Assembly: GCA_046295215.1 (NCBI GenBank)
Contig: JBKBNP010000028.1
Span: 1-64,000 of the forward strand
DNA: 64,000 nucleotides
Origin: Szabonella sp046295215
GTDB lineage: Bacteria > Pseudomonadota > Alphaproteobacteria > Rhodobacterales > Rhodobacteraceae
Reading direction: 5' to 3'
Shown here: positions 15,629 to 23,778 of the stretch, one piece after another
Numbering within the stretch: position 1 is the stretch's first letter
Layout of the letters: each line of letters starts with the position of its first letter
Made by a program: the position numbers and the translations under genes
Notes under the pieces: generated by a model
The model's database searches: none
What the model was told of the DNA's origin: nothing
The model's input: the letters and a program-made list of their open reading frames with translations, nothing else

Positions 15629-15995
15629 GTGACCCTTTTATGCCGTTGAAGTAGGGCGGTAGTGTAGCAGCGTCTTTGTCGGGCGGCTCTCACGGACCAT
15701 CAGATACGATGAGCCAACAAAGAGATTTGCGCCAGCATCTCGGAGGCCCGCACCGGCATCTGCGGCTCTTTGAACCTCCACACCAGCCATCAGCCCCTTT
15801 CCAATCAACGGGAAAACGCCTGAAACCTGTCCAGATCTTCCGAACCACATCCTCAAGGCGCACAGTCTTTGGGCGAACGCGTCTGGGTTGCCCATTATCC
15901 AGGCAGATCACCCTCTATGGGCTTCGGGAAACCGTGAGGCACTTTTACTTGCCTGATGAATGATGGAACTGAAGCGGTCGAGGGCCCTGATATAG
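15629..15995. other. Gene-poor stretch between the IS256-like element and nasT
   Basis: No convincing gene. A minus-strand open frame of 85 codons (15638-15895) has no recognisable family and may be a remnant. Its only notable content is a likely eighth hairpin copy at 15678-15718. The last part must hold the nasT promoter, but no clear -35/-10 pair stands out. Confidence 0.5.
15678..15718 (-). repeat. Probable eighth copy of the hairpin element, outside the IS
   Basis: The arms GGCTC (15685-15689) and GAGCC (15711-15715) span 41 nt. The minus strand carries ATGGTCCGTGAGAGCC, 15 of 16 bases identical to insert 3 (ATGGTCCGAGAGAGCC). It lies 50 bp beyond the right end of the IS. Confidence 0.55.
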
Positions 15996-16577
15996 ATGCA
16001 ACGCTTGTCCATCATCGTCGTCGAGCGGGACCGCGAGCGCGCCTTGCGCATTGTCGATGGGCTCATGGCGTCAGGCGACCACGCCATCACCGTCATTTCC
16101 GAAGAAACCGGTCTCGCCCGCCGCATCGCCGAGCAGAAACCCGACATCGTGCTGATCGATGTGGCCGACCCGTCGCGCGACGTGCTTGAAGAACTGGCGC
16201 TGGTGTCGGGGCCGATGGAGCGCCCCGTGGCGATGTTCGTGGACCGGTCCGATGAACAACTGACCCGCGCGGCCATCGAGGCGGGCGTCTCGGCCTATGT
16301 CGTGGACGGTTTGCAGCCCGAGCGCATCAAGCCGATCCTCGATGCCGCGATTGCGCGGTTTCACATGTTCCAGAAAATGCGCGCCGAACTGGCTGCGACG
16401 AAGGCCGCACTGGAGGACCGCAAGATCATCGACCGCGCCAAGGCCATTCTGATGAAGGCGCGCGGGATCGATGAAGAGGCGGCCTATGCGCTGTTGCGCA
16501 AGACGGCGATGGACCAGAATCGCCGGATGGCCGACATCGCGCAGCAGTTGGTCATGGCCGCAGGGTTGTTGACATGA
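15996..16577 (+). CDS. nasT: ANTAR-domain antiterminator of nitrate assimilation
   Basis: A 193-residue protein with an N-terminal receiver-like domain (I-I-V-V-E-R-D, D-I-V-L-I-D-V) and a C-terminal ANTAR RNA-binding helix bundle from about 130. The latter is recognisable by D-R-A-K-A-I-L-M-K-A-R-G-I-D-E-E-A-A-Y with the later L-R-K-T-A-M-D-Q-N-R. NasT relieves transcription termination in the leader of nitrate-assimilation operons and is held inactive by NasS without nitrate or nitrite; this is known from Paracoccus and Azotobacter. The gene overlaps nasS by 4 bp, and a leader with a terminator lies downstream before nrtA. Confidence 0.93.
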   Translation: MQRLSIIVVERDRERALRIVDGLMASGDHAITVISEETGLARRIAEQKPDIVLIDVADPSRDVLEELALVSGPMERPVAMFVDRSDEQLTRAAIEAGVSAYVVDGLQPERIKPILDAAIARFHMFQKMRAELAATKAALEDRKIIDRAKAILMKARGIDEEAAYALLRKTAMDQNRRMADIAQQLVMAAGLLT

Positions 16578-17749
16578 GCCTTCTGACCCTGCGCCTTGGC
16601 TATGTTCCCCTGACCGACGCCGCCCCGCTGATCGTGGCGCAGGAGTTGGGATTTGCCGCCGAGGAGGGTTTGGCATTTGACCTGATCCGCCTGCAAGGCT
16701 GGGCACAAAGCCGGGATCTTCTGGGCATGGGGGGGATTGACGCGGCGCATATGCTGGTGCCCCTGCCGATTGCACAATCCCTCGGGCTTGGGCCCGCCTA
16801 TCCGCGTTTTGATCTGGTGATGGTGTTGTCGGTCGGTGGACAGGCGATTGCCGTGAGCGGCGCGCTCGCCGGTGCCATGCGGGCACAGGGTCACGCATTC
16901 GGTTTTGATGATCCCGTCGCCGCGCGGGATGCGCTTATGGCAGTGGCCGGGGCGGGATTGCGGGTCGGCGTGCCGTTTCCCTTCTCGACGCAGGCGGAAC
17001 TGGTCCGGCGCTGGCTGGACGGCACCGACCTTGGTGCCCGGGTCAGCATCCATACCGTGCCACCCCCGCTGATGGCCGATGCGCTTGCCACCGGTGAGGT
17101 CGATGCCTTTTGCGTGGGGGAGCCATGGGCGTCCTATGCCGTGGAAACCGGGGCTGGGGCGCTCTTGCTCGCGGGGCGGGCGATCTGGGCCTCGCCGCCG
17201 GAAAAGGGGCTGGTGATGACGCGGGACTTCACCGAGACGCGACCGGAGGAAACCGGCCGCCTGATGCGCGCGGTCTGGCGGGCCTGCCGCTGGCTGGACC
17301 AGCCCGGCAACCGTGGCACCGCGGCCGAAATCCTGTCGCGGCCCGAGTACCTGAACCTGCCGCCCGAACTGTCGGAACGTGGCCTGCTGGGCCGTCTGCA
17401 TGTCAGCGGGACCGGCGAGGTGCGGCAGTTCCCGGGCTTCATCCGCTTCCATGACGGCGCTGCGAATTTTCCATGGCGCAGTCTGGCTGCCCTGCTTGCA
17501 CAGCGCATCGCTCTTCTGCACGGGCTGGACGTGGCAGAGGCCATGACGCGGGCCACGGGCTGTTTCCGAAGCGACCTTTACCGGCAGCATCTGCGCGGCG
17601 CAGGTGCGGATCTGCCCGGCGCCTCGGCCCGGATCGAAGGTGCGATGGCGCATCCGACGGCCGTCGCCTCGGAGAAAGGTCAGATGATTCTGGGGCCGGA
17701 CGCGTTCTTTGACGGCCAGATCTTTGATCCCTCATTCTCGATCCGCTGA
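16574..17749 (+). CDS. nasS: Nitrate/nitrite-sensing NrtA-like protein (NasS)
   Basis: A 391-residue protein of the NrtA/CmpA family without a signal peptide, so it is cytosolic. Shared ligand-fold elements with NrtA are L-G-Y-V-P-L-T-D-A-A-P-L near the start, F-C-V-G-E-P-W and the late F-D-G-Q-I-F-D-P. Lack of export and fusion to nasT by a 4-bp overlap identify it as the NasS sensor rather than a transporter component. It binds nitrate or nitrite and then releases NasT. Confidence 0.9.
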   Translation: MSLLTLRLGYVPLTDAAPLIVAQELGFAAEEGLAFDLIRLQGWAQSRDLLGMGGIDAAHMLVPLPIAQSLGLGPAYPRFDLVMVLSVGGQAIAVSGALAGAMRAQGHAFGFDDPVAARDALMAVAGAGLRVGVPFPFSTQAELVRRWLDGTDLGARVSIHTVPPPLMADALATGEVDAFCVGEPWASYAVETGAGALLLAGRAIWASPPEKGLVMTRDFTETRPEETGRLMRAVWRACRWLDQPGNRGTAAEILSRPEYLNLPPELSERGLLGRLHVSGTGEVRQFPGFIRFHDGAANFPWRSLAALLAQRIALLHGLDVAEAMTRATGCFRSDLYRQHLRGAGADLPGASARIEGAMAHPTAVASEKGQMILGPDAFFDGQIFDPSFSIR

Positions 17750-18020
17750 AGTTTTGGGCGAAGGGCATCGCGTTTGCAGAAAAGAATTGCTGCAACCGCG
17801 ATGCCGCGCTGCGGCGCTTGACGTGGGAGGCTGGCGGGGACATCCTGAGGTTCAGATGAAAGCAACGGCGCTTTCTCTTGCGAAATTTCCGCAAAGTTGC
17901 GGCTCCCACATAGCAGCGTCGCCACCCCTCCTGACCCGTCCGGGCCAGTGATCGCGGTGGCTTTTTGCTGTTCAGCCCAGGCCCGCCCCGTCACGGGGCC
18001 CAAGACCAAGGACACGCCGA
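17750..18020 (+). promoter_or_regulatory. Leader region of the nitrate-assimilation operon
   Basis: This 271-bp gap has three elements. Just after nasS a strong interrupted hairpin pairs GCATCGCG (17765-17772) with CGCGATGC (17797-17804), with an inner GCAG/CTGC. TTGACG at 17818-17823 could be a -35 box, but its -10 partner is weak. A terminator-like structure lies at 17921-17966, 55 bp before nrtA. The arrangement fits NasT-dependent antitermination. Confidence 0.6.
17921..17966 (+). terminator. Leader terminator controlled by NasT (inferred)
   Basis: GCCACC (17921-17926) can pair with GGTGGC (17956-17961), which is followed directly by TTTTT. An inner hairpin CCCG/CGGG (17935-17938, 17941-17944) lies in the loop. 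Termination here would block the operon unless NasT binds. Confidence 0.62.
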
Positions 18021-19310
18021 ATGACCCTGATCCAGCCCGACCGCCGCAGTTTTCTGAAATCCGCCGCAAGCGTTGTGGCCACAGCCGCCGCCGCCCGCCT
18101 CGCGCTGCCGGGGGGCGCCTGGGCCTCCACCCCGACACCCGAAGTGACCGGCTGCACGCTGGGATACATCGCGCTGACCGATTCCGCGCCGCTTATCATC
18201 GCGCTGGAGAAGGGCTTTTTTGCCGCGCATGGCATGCCGGATGTGAAGGTGGAAAAACAGGCAAGCTGGGGTGCCACGCGCGACAACATGGCGCTCGGCT
18301 CGGCCTCGGGTGGGATCGATGGCGGTCATATCCTGCGGCCCAAGGTGCATCTCTATGCCACGGGCCGGGTGATGCAGAACAACCAGCCCTTGCCGATGTA
18401 TACCCTGATGAATCTGAACGAGGATTCGCAGGGCCTTTCGGTCGCGCAAGCCTATGCCGATACGGGCGTCGGGCTGGACAGCAGCCCGCTGCGCGAGATT
18501 TTCGCGGCCAAGCGCGCCGAGGGCAAGGATATTCCTGTCGCCATGACCTTTCCGGGCGGCACGCATGACCTGTGGATGCGCTACTGGCTGGCGGCTGGCG
18601 GGATCGACCCGGCCAAGGACGTGGACCTGATCGTCGTGCCGCCGCCGCAGATGGTGGCCAATATGAAGGTCGGCAACATGGAGGCCTTCTGCGTCGGGGA
18701 GCCCTGGAACGAACAGCTTGTGAACCAGAAGATCGGGTTTACCGCCGCCACCACCGGCGAGGTCTGGGCCCATCACCCCGAAAAGGTGCTGGGGATGCGC
18801 GCGGCATGGGTTGATGCCAATCCCAACGCCACGCTGGCCCTGATGATGGCCGTGATGGAGGCACAGATGTGGTGCGAGAAGGCCGGGAACAAGCAGGAAA
18901 TGGCCGAGATCATCGGCCGTCGGCAATGGTATAACGTGCCGGTCAGCGACATCATCGGCCGCCTGCAAGGCCGCTTCAACTATGGCAATGGCCGGGTCGA
19001 GGACCGCGCCGATCTGGTGATGAAGTTCTGGGGCGAGAGCGGCGAAAGCTCGTATCCCTGGAAATCGCTGGACACATGGTTCGTGACGGAAAACAAGCGC
19101 TGGGGCTATTTCGCGGGCGATCTGGACACGCGCGCGGTGGTCGATGCCACCAACCGGTCGGACCTGTGGCTGGCGGCTGCCAGGGGGTTGGGGCTGGAGG
19201 TGGATTTCGGCGACAGCCGCGGTGTCGAGACGTTCTTTGACGGCAAGACCTTCGATCCGGCAGACCCCGGGGCCTATCTGGACAGCCAGTCGATCAAGGC
19301 CATGGCGTGA
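18021..19310 (+). CDS. nrtA: Nitrate ABC transporter substrate-binding protein
   Basis: A 429-residue protein with a twin-arginine signal (D-R-R-S-F-L-K near residues 7-13, then an Ala-rich core and cleavage near W-A-S). The mature domain is NrtA/CmpA type: L-G-Y-I-A-L-T-D-S-A-P-L, F-C-V-G-E-P-W-N and F-D-G-K-T-F-D-P. It captures nitrate or nitrite in the periplasm for NrtB/NrtD. It is the first structural gene after the leader. Confidence 0.92.
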   Translation: MTLIQPDRRSFLKSAASVVATAAAARLALPGGAWASTPTPEVTGCTLGYIALTDSAPLIIALEKGFFAAHGMPDVKVEKQASWGATRDNMALGSASGGIDGGHILRPKVHLYATGRVMQNNQPLPMYTLMNLNEDSQGLSVAQAYADTGVGLDSSPLREIFAAKRAEGKDIPVAMTFPGGTHDLWMRYWLAAGGIDPAKDVDLIVVPPPQMVANMKVGNMEAFCVGEPWNEQLVNQKIGFTAATTGEVWAHHPEKVLGMRAAWVDANPNATLALMMAVMEAQMWCEKAGNKQEMAEIIGRRQWYNVPVSDIIGRLQGRFNYGNGRVEDRADLVMKFWGESGESSYPWKSLDTWFVTENKRWGYFAGDLDTRAVVDATNRSDLWLAAARGLGLEVDFGDSRGVETFFDGKTFDPADPGAYLDSQSIKAMA

Positions 19311-19321
19311 TGGGGGGCAGC

Positions 19322-20209
19322 ATGTCGGTCGTCGCATTGAAGCCTGCAAAGCAACCCGAGGCGCAGCCGTCTGTCGCCAGGGTTCTCGCCTTGCCTGCGC
19401 CATCGAAACGGAAAATCGCCCTGCGCCGGATCGGGGCTGACATCGCAGCCAGGGTGCTGCCGCCGCTGGTGGTTCTGACCGTGCTGCTGGCCGTCTGGCA
19501 GATCGGGTTCTCCGGCGAGAATTCCGGGCTGCCGACCCCCACAACGGTCTGGGCCGAAAGTGCCGAACTGATCCTCGACCCGTTCTTCGTTTACGGAACG
19601 CAGGACATCGGGCTGGGATGGCGGGTGCTGACCTCGCTGGAACGGGTCGCCTATGGCTTTGGTCTGGCGGTGGTGGCGGGGGTGCTGATGGGTGCGGTGA
19701 TCGGGCAATCGGCGCTGATGATGCGCGGGTTTGATCCGATCTTTCAGGTATTGCGCACGGTGCCGCCGCTGGCATGGCTGCCGATCAGCCTTGCCGCCTT
19801 CATGGACAGCCGGCCAAGCGCGATCTTTGTGATCTTCATCACCGCGATCTGGCCCATCATCATCAACACCGCCGCCGGGGTGCGCGCCATTCCGCAGGAT
19901 TACCGCAATGTGTCGGCGGTGCTGCGGCTGAACCAGATCGAATTTTTCTGGAAGATCATGGTGCCCTCTGCAGCGCCCTACATTTTCTCGGGCCTGCGCA
20001 TCGGGGTGGGCCTGTCCTGGCTGGCCATCGTCGCGGCAGAGATGCTGACGGGCGGTGTGGGCATCGGGTTCTTTATCTGGGATGCATGGAACTCCAGCCG
20101 CCTGACCGACATCATCGTGGCGCTGATCTATATCGGGATCACCGGCTTTGTGCTGGACCGGCTGGTCGGCTTCATCGGTCGCGTCGTTTCACGCGGCACG
20201 ACAGAGTGA
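19322..20209 (+). CDS. nrtB: Nitrate ABC transporter permease
   Basis: A 295-residue BPD-type permease with about six membrane segments and the ATPase-docking loop near G-V-R-A-I-P-Q-D-Y-R-N-V (E-A-A loop variant). The start is uncertain: ATG 19322 has GGGGGG upstream, while ATG 19310 would overlap the nrtA stop. The long, basic N-terminus is usual for NrtB. It passes nitrate across the inner membrane. Confidence 0.9.
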   Translation: MSVVALKPAKQPEAQPSVARVLALPAPSKRKIALRRIGADIAARVLPPLVVLTVLLAVWQIGFSGENSGLPTPTTVWAESAELILDPFFVYGTQDIGLGWRVLTSLERVAYGFGLAVVAGVLMGAVIGQSALMMRGFDPIFQVLRTVPPLAWLPISLAAFMDSRPSAIFVIFITAIWPIIINTAAGVRAIPQDYRNVSAVLRLNQIEFFWKIMVPSAAPYIFSGLRIGVGLSWLAIVAAEMLTGGVGIGFFIWDAWNSSRLTDIIVALIYIGITGFVLDRLVGFIGRVVSRGTTE

Positions 20210-20219
20210 GGGAAAAACC

Positions 20220-21014
20220 ATGACACATCTGAAAATCGACCGTGTATTCAAATCCTTCACCAATGGCCCCAAGGTAACCGAGGTTCTGGCCGACATCCGT
20301 CTGAACATCGGCAAGGGCGAATTTGTCAGCATCATCGGCCATTCCGGCTGCGGCAAGTCCACGCTTCTGAACCTGATCGCCGGGTTGACCGAGGTAACGA
20401 CCGGCGGCATCATCCTTGATGGCGGCGAGGTGAAATCCCCCGGACCGGACCGCGCCGTGGTATTCCAGAACCATTCCCTGCTGCCCTGGCTGTCGGTCTA
20501 TGACAACGTGAAGTTGGCCGTGTCCAAGGTGTTCGGATCGACGAAATCGCGGGCGGAACGGCATGACTGGATCATGCAGAACCTCGATCTGGTGCAGATG
20601 ACCCACGCCGCCGACAAACGCCCGGGCGAGATTTCGGGCGGGATGCGGCAGCGCGTCGGCATCGCCCGCGCGCTGTCGATGGAGCCGAAGATCCTGCTTC
20701 TGGATGAACCCTTCGGCGCGCTCGATGCGCTGACGCGCGCGCATCTGCAGGACGCGGTGATGGATATCCACGCGCGTCTGGGCAACACCATGATCATGAT
20801 CACCCATGATGTCGATGAGGCAGTGCTGCTGGCCGACCGCATCGTGATGATGACCAACGGCCCGGCCGCGACCATCGGCGAGGTGCTGCCCGTCGCCATC
20901 CCCCGCCCCCGTGACCGCATCGCGCTGGCCAGCCAGCCCGATTACGTCCGCGCCCGCGAGGCGGTGCTGCGCTTCCTTTATGAACGTCACCGCTTCGTCG
21001 AAGCGGCGGAGTAA
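20220..21014 (+). CDS. nrtD: Nitrate ABC transporter ATP-binding protein
   Basis: A 264-residue ABC ATPase with Walker A G-H-S-G-C-G-K-S-T, signature I-S-G-G-M-R-Q-R, Walker B I-L-L-L-D-E-P-F-G-A-L-D and switch H of I-T-H-D-V-D-E-A. There is only one ATPase gene, without the substrate-binding fusion seen in cyanobacterial NrtC. It starts 11 bp after nrtB with AGGGAAAAACC upstream. Confidence 0.93.
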   Translation: MTHLKIDRVFKSFTNGPKVTEVLADIRLNIGKGEFVSIIGHSGCGKSTLLNLIAGLTEVTTGGIILDGGEVKSPGPDRAVVFQNHSLLPWLSVYDNVKLAVSKVFGSTKSRAERHDWIMQNLDLVQMTHAADKRPGEISGGMRQRVGIARALSMEPKILLLDEPFGALDALTRAHLQDAVMDIHARLGNTMIMITHDVDEAVLLADRIVMMTNGPAATIGEVLPVAIPRPRDRIALASQPDYVRAREAVLRFLYERHRFVEAAE

Positions 21015-21019
21015 CCGAT

Positions 21020-23446
21020 ATGAAACAGAAACTTGTGGTGATCGGCGCAGGCATGGCCTCGGGCCGGATGCTGGAACAGATCTTTGAAGCGGGGGGCGCG
21101 TTTGACGTCACCCTGTTCAACGCGGAACCGCGTGGCAATTACAACCGGCTGATGCTGTCGCCGGTGCTGTCGGGCGAAAAGACCTATGACCAGATCGTGA
21201 CGCATGATGCGGATTGGTATGAAGCGCAGGGGGTGGACTGCCGCTTTGGCGAGCCGGTGGTGAAGATCGACCGCGCCAACAAAACCGTCTATTCCAACGC
21301 GGGCGGCGCGCCCTATGACGCGCTGGTGATCGCCACCGGATCGGCGCCCTTCATCATCCCGGTGTCGGGCAAGGATCTGCCCGGCGTGGTCACCTACCGC
21401 GATCTGGAGGATACCAACGCGATGATCGCCGCCAGCCGCCCCGGGGCCAAGGCCGTGGTGATCGGCGGCGGGTTGCTGGGGCTGGAGGCCGCCGCAGGCA
21501 TGGCCGCGCGCGGGGCCGAGGTGACGGTCATTCACCTGATGGGCCATCTGATGGAACGTCAACTGGACCCCGCTGCCGGGTATCTGCTGCAAAAAGACCT
21601 CGAAAGCCGGGGCATCCGCATCCATTGCAAGGGCGCGACCAAGGCCATTCTGGGCACCGACCGGGTGGAGGCCGTTCTGCTGGAGGATGGCACCGCCTAT
21701 CCCGCCGATCTGGTCTGCATGGCCGTCGGCATCCGGCCCGAAACCCGCCTTGCCAATGACGCGCATCTGGAGGTCGGACGCGGCATCACCGTCGATGACC
21801 AGATGCGCAGCTCAGACCCCGCGATCTTTGCGCTGGGGGAATGTGTGGAGCATGACAGGCAGCTTTTCGGCCTTGTGGCACCCCTCTACGATCAGGCCAA
21901 GGTGCTGGCGGCAACCCTGCTGGGGCAGGAGGCGGCATTCCAACCGGTTCAGACCGCAACCAAGTTGAAGGTGACAGGCGTTGATCTGTTCAGCGCAGGC
22001 GATTTTGCCGAGGCGCCGGGGCGCGAGGACATCGTGTTCCGCGATCCGGGGCGCGGGGTCTACAAGCGGCTTATCCTTGAGGGCGACCGCCTGCTGGGTG
22101 CGGTGATTTATGGCGATACTGCCGACGGGCCGTGGTTCTTTGACCTGATAAAGCAGGGCAAGGATGTGTCTGACCTTCGCGATACCCTGATCTTTGGCCC
22201 CGCCTTTGCCGGGGGGGCTACCGCAAACCCTTTGGCAGCCGTTGCAGCCTTGCCGCCTGAGGCGGAGATCTGTGGCTGCAACGGCATCTGCAAGGGCAGG
22301 ATCGTGATCGCCATCGAAGAGGGTGCCAACACGCTGGACCTGATCCGCACCACCACCAAGGCAAGTGCAAGCTGTGGCAGTTGCACCGGGCTGGTGGAAC
22401 AGGTCATGGCGCTGACTCTGGGCGACGGTTTCACCGCGAATGCAAATCCGCCGATGTGCAAATGCACCGATCACACGCATGAGGATGTGCGGCGGCTGAT
22501 AAAATCCATGGGGCTGAAATCCATTCCCGCCGTGATGCAGGAACTTGGGTGGAAGACGGTGGGTGGCTGTGCCTCCTGCCGTCCGGCACTGAACTATTAC
22601 CTGATCGCCGACTGGCCGACGGAATATGTCGACGACCGCCAGTCCCGCTTTGTCAACGAACGCAACCACGGCAATATCCAGAAGGACGGCACCTATTCGG
22701 TGGTGCCGCGCATGTGGGGCGGGGTCACGACGCCTGCCGAATTGCGGGCGATTGCCGATGCGGCAGACCGCTACAACGTGCCGATGGTCAAGGTGACAGG
22801 GGGCCAGCGGATCGACCTTCTGGGCGTCAGGAAAGAAGATCTGCCCGCCATCTGGACCGACCTGAACGCTGCCGGGATGGTCTCGGGCCATGCCTATGCC
22901 AAGGGTCTGCGCACCGTGAAAACCTGCGTGGGAACCGAATTTTGCCGCTTTGGCACGCAGGACAGCACCGGGCTGGGGATCAAGCTGGAAAAGCTGCTCT
23001 GGGGGTCATGGACACCGGCCAAGGTGAAACTCGGCGTGTCAGGCTGCCCGCGCAACTGCGCCGAGGCGACCTGCAAGGACATCGGCGTGGTCTGTGTGGA
23101 TTCGGGCTATGAAATCAGCGTGGCGGGCGCGGCGGGCATGGATGTGCGGGAAACCGAGTTTCTTTGCAAGGCCACGACCGAGGCCGAGGTGATGGAGGTC
23201 ATCGCCGCCTTCACCCAGCTTTACCGGGAAAACGCCCGCTACCTGCACCGCGTCTACAAATGGGTGGCCAAGGTGGGTCTGGACTGGTGCCGCGCGCAGG
23301 TGGATGACCCCGCGGCGCGACGCGCGCTCTATGACCGCTTCATGCTGTCGCAATCGGTCTACCAGACCGACCCATGGGCCGAACTTGCCGCCAGACCCGC
23401 CGAATGGGCCCCGATTGCCGACCTGACCCTGAGGGCCGCAGAATGA
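21020..23446 (+). CDS. nirB: Assimilatory NADH:nitrite reductase large subunit
   Basis: An 808-residue flavoprotein that reduces nitrite to ammonium in the cytosol. It has an FAD fold (V-I-G-A-G-M-A-S-G) and NADH fold (V-I-G-G-G-L-L-G-L-E). Two BFD-like iron-sulfur segments follow (C-G-C-N-G-I-C-K-G with C-G-S-C, and C-K-C with C-A-S-C). The siroheme/[4Fe-4S] domain shows T-C-V-G-T-E-F-C near residue 635 and G-C-P-R-N-C-A-E-A-T-C near 674. It is in operon with nirD, whose start overlaps its stop. Confidence 0.96.
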   Translation: MKQKLVVIGAGMASGRMLEQIFEAGGAFDVTLFNAEPRGNYNRLMLSPVLSGEKTYDQIVTHDADWYEAQGVDCRFGEPVVKIDRANKTVYSNAGGAPYDALVIATGSAPFIIPVSGKDLPGVVTYRDLEDTNAMIAASRPGAKAVVIGGGLLGLEAAAGMAARGAEVTVIHLMGHLMERQLDPAAGYLLQKDLESRGIRIHCKGATKAILGTDRVEAVLLEDGTAYPADLVCMAVGIRPETRLANDAHLEVGRGITVDDQMRSSDPAIFALGECVEHDRQLFGLVAPLYDQAKVLAATLLGQEAAFQPVQTATKLKVTGVDLFSAGDFAEAPGREDIVFRDPGRGVYKRLILEGDRLLGAVIYGDTADGPWFFDLIKQGKDVSDLRDTLIFGPAFAGGATANPLAAVAALPPEAEICGCNGICKGRIVIAIEEGANTLDLIRTTTKASASCGSCTGLVEQVMALTLGDGFTANANPPMCKCTDHTHEDVRRLIKSMGLKSIPAVMQELGWKTVGGCASCRPALNYYLIADWPTEYVDDRQSRFVNERNHGNIQKDGTYSVVPRMWGGVTTPAELRAIADAADRYNVPMVKVTGGQRIDLLGVRKEDLPAIWTDLNAAGMVSGHAYAKGLRTVKTCVGTEFCRFGTQDSTGLGIKLEKLLWGSWTPAKVKLGVSGCPRNCAEATCKDIGVVCVDSGYEISVAGAAGMDVRETEFLCKATTEAEVMEVIAAFTQLYRENARYLHRVYKWVAKVGLDWCRAQVDDPAARRALYDRFMLSQSVYQTDPWAELAARPAEWAPIADLTLRAAE

Positions 23447-23778
23447 CCGATTTCATCAACATCGCCGCATTGGATGACATTCCGCGTCAGGGCGCGCGGC
23501 TGGTGAAAACCGTGATCGGCTGCATCGCGGTGTTCCGCACCGCCGATGACGAGGTTTTTGCGCTGGAGGACCGATGCCCGCACAAGGGCGGGCCGCTGTC
23601 CGAAGGCATCGTGCATGGCAGCTTCGTCACCTGCCCCCTGCATGCCTGGGTGTTTGATCTGAACACCGGGCAGGCACAGGGCGCGGATGACGGTGCCGTC
23701 CGCACCTTTCCGGTGCGGCTTGAGGGGGGGCGGGTGCTGCTGGACGCGGCATTCCTTGCCCGCAGGTCGGCGGCATGA
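23443..23778 (+). CDS. nirD: Nitrite reductase small subunit (Rieske-type)
   Basis: A 111-residue Rieske [2Fe-2S] protein with C-P-H-K-G (about 45-49) and C-P-L-H-A-W (about 65-70) as cluster ligands. NirD partners NirB. The ATGA overlap with nirB fixes the start, and it overlaps nasA by 4 bp. Confidence 0.94.
   Translation: MTDFINIAALDDIPRQGARLVKTVIGCIAVFRTADDEVFALEDRCPHKGGPLSEGIVHGSFVTCPLHAWVFDLNTGQAQGADDGAVRTFPVRLEGGRVLLDAAFLARRSAA

Noticed and set aside
13980..15640. Target-site duplication flanking the IS256-like element
   Set aside because: The 8-9 bp outside the two inverted repeats do not match.
15638..15895. Minus-strand open frame of 85 codons before nasT
   Set aside because: No ribosome binding site or recognisable family; contains the eighth hairpin copy. 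Described only as a possible remnant.
17750..18020. Sigma-54 promoter for the nitrate operon
   Set aside because: No GG-N10-GC type -24/-12 pair was found.
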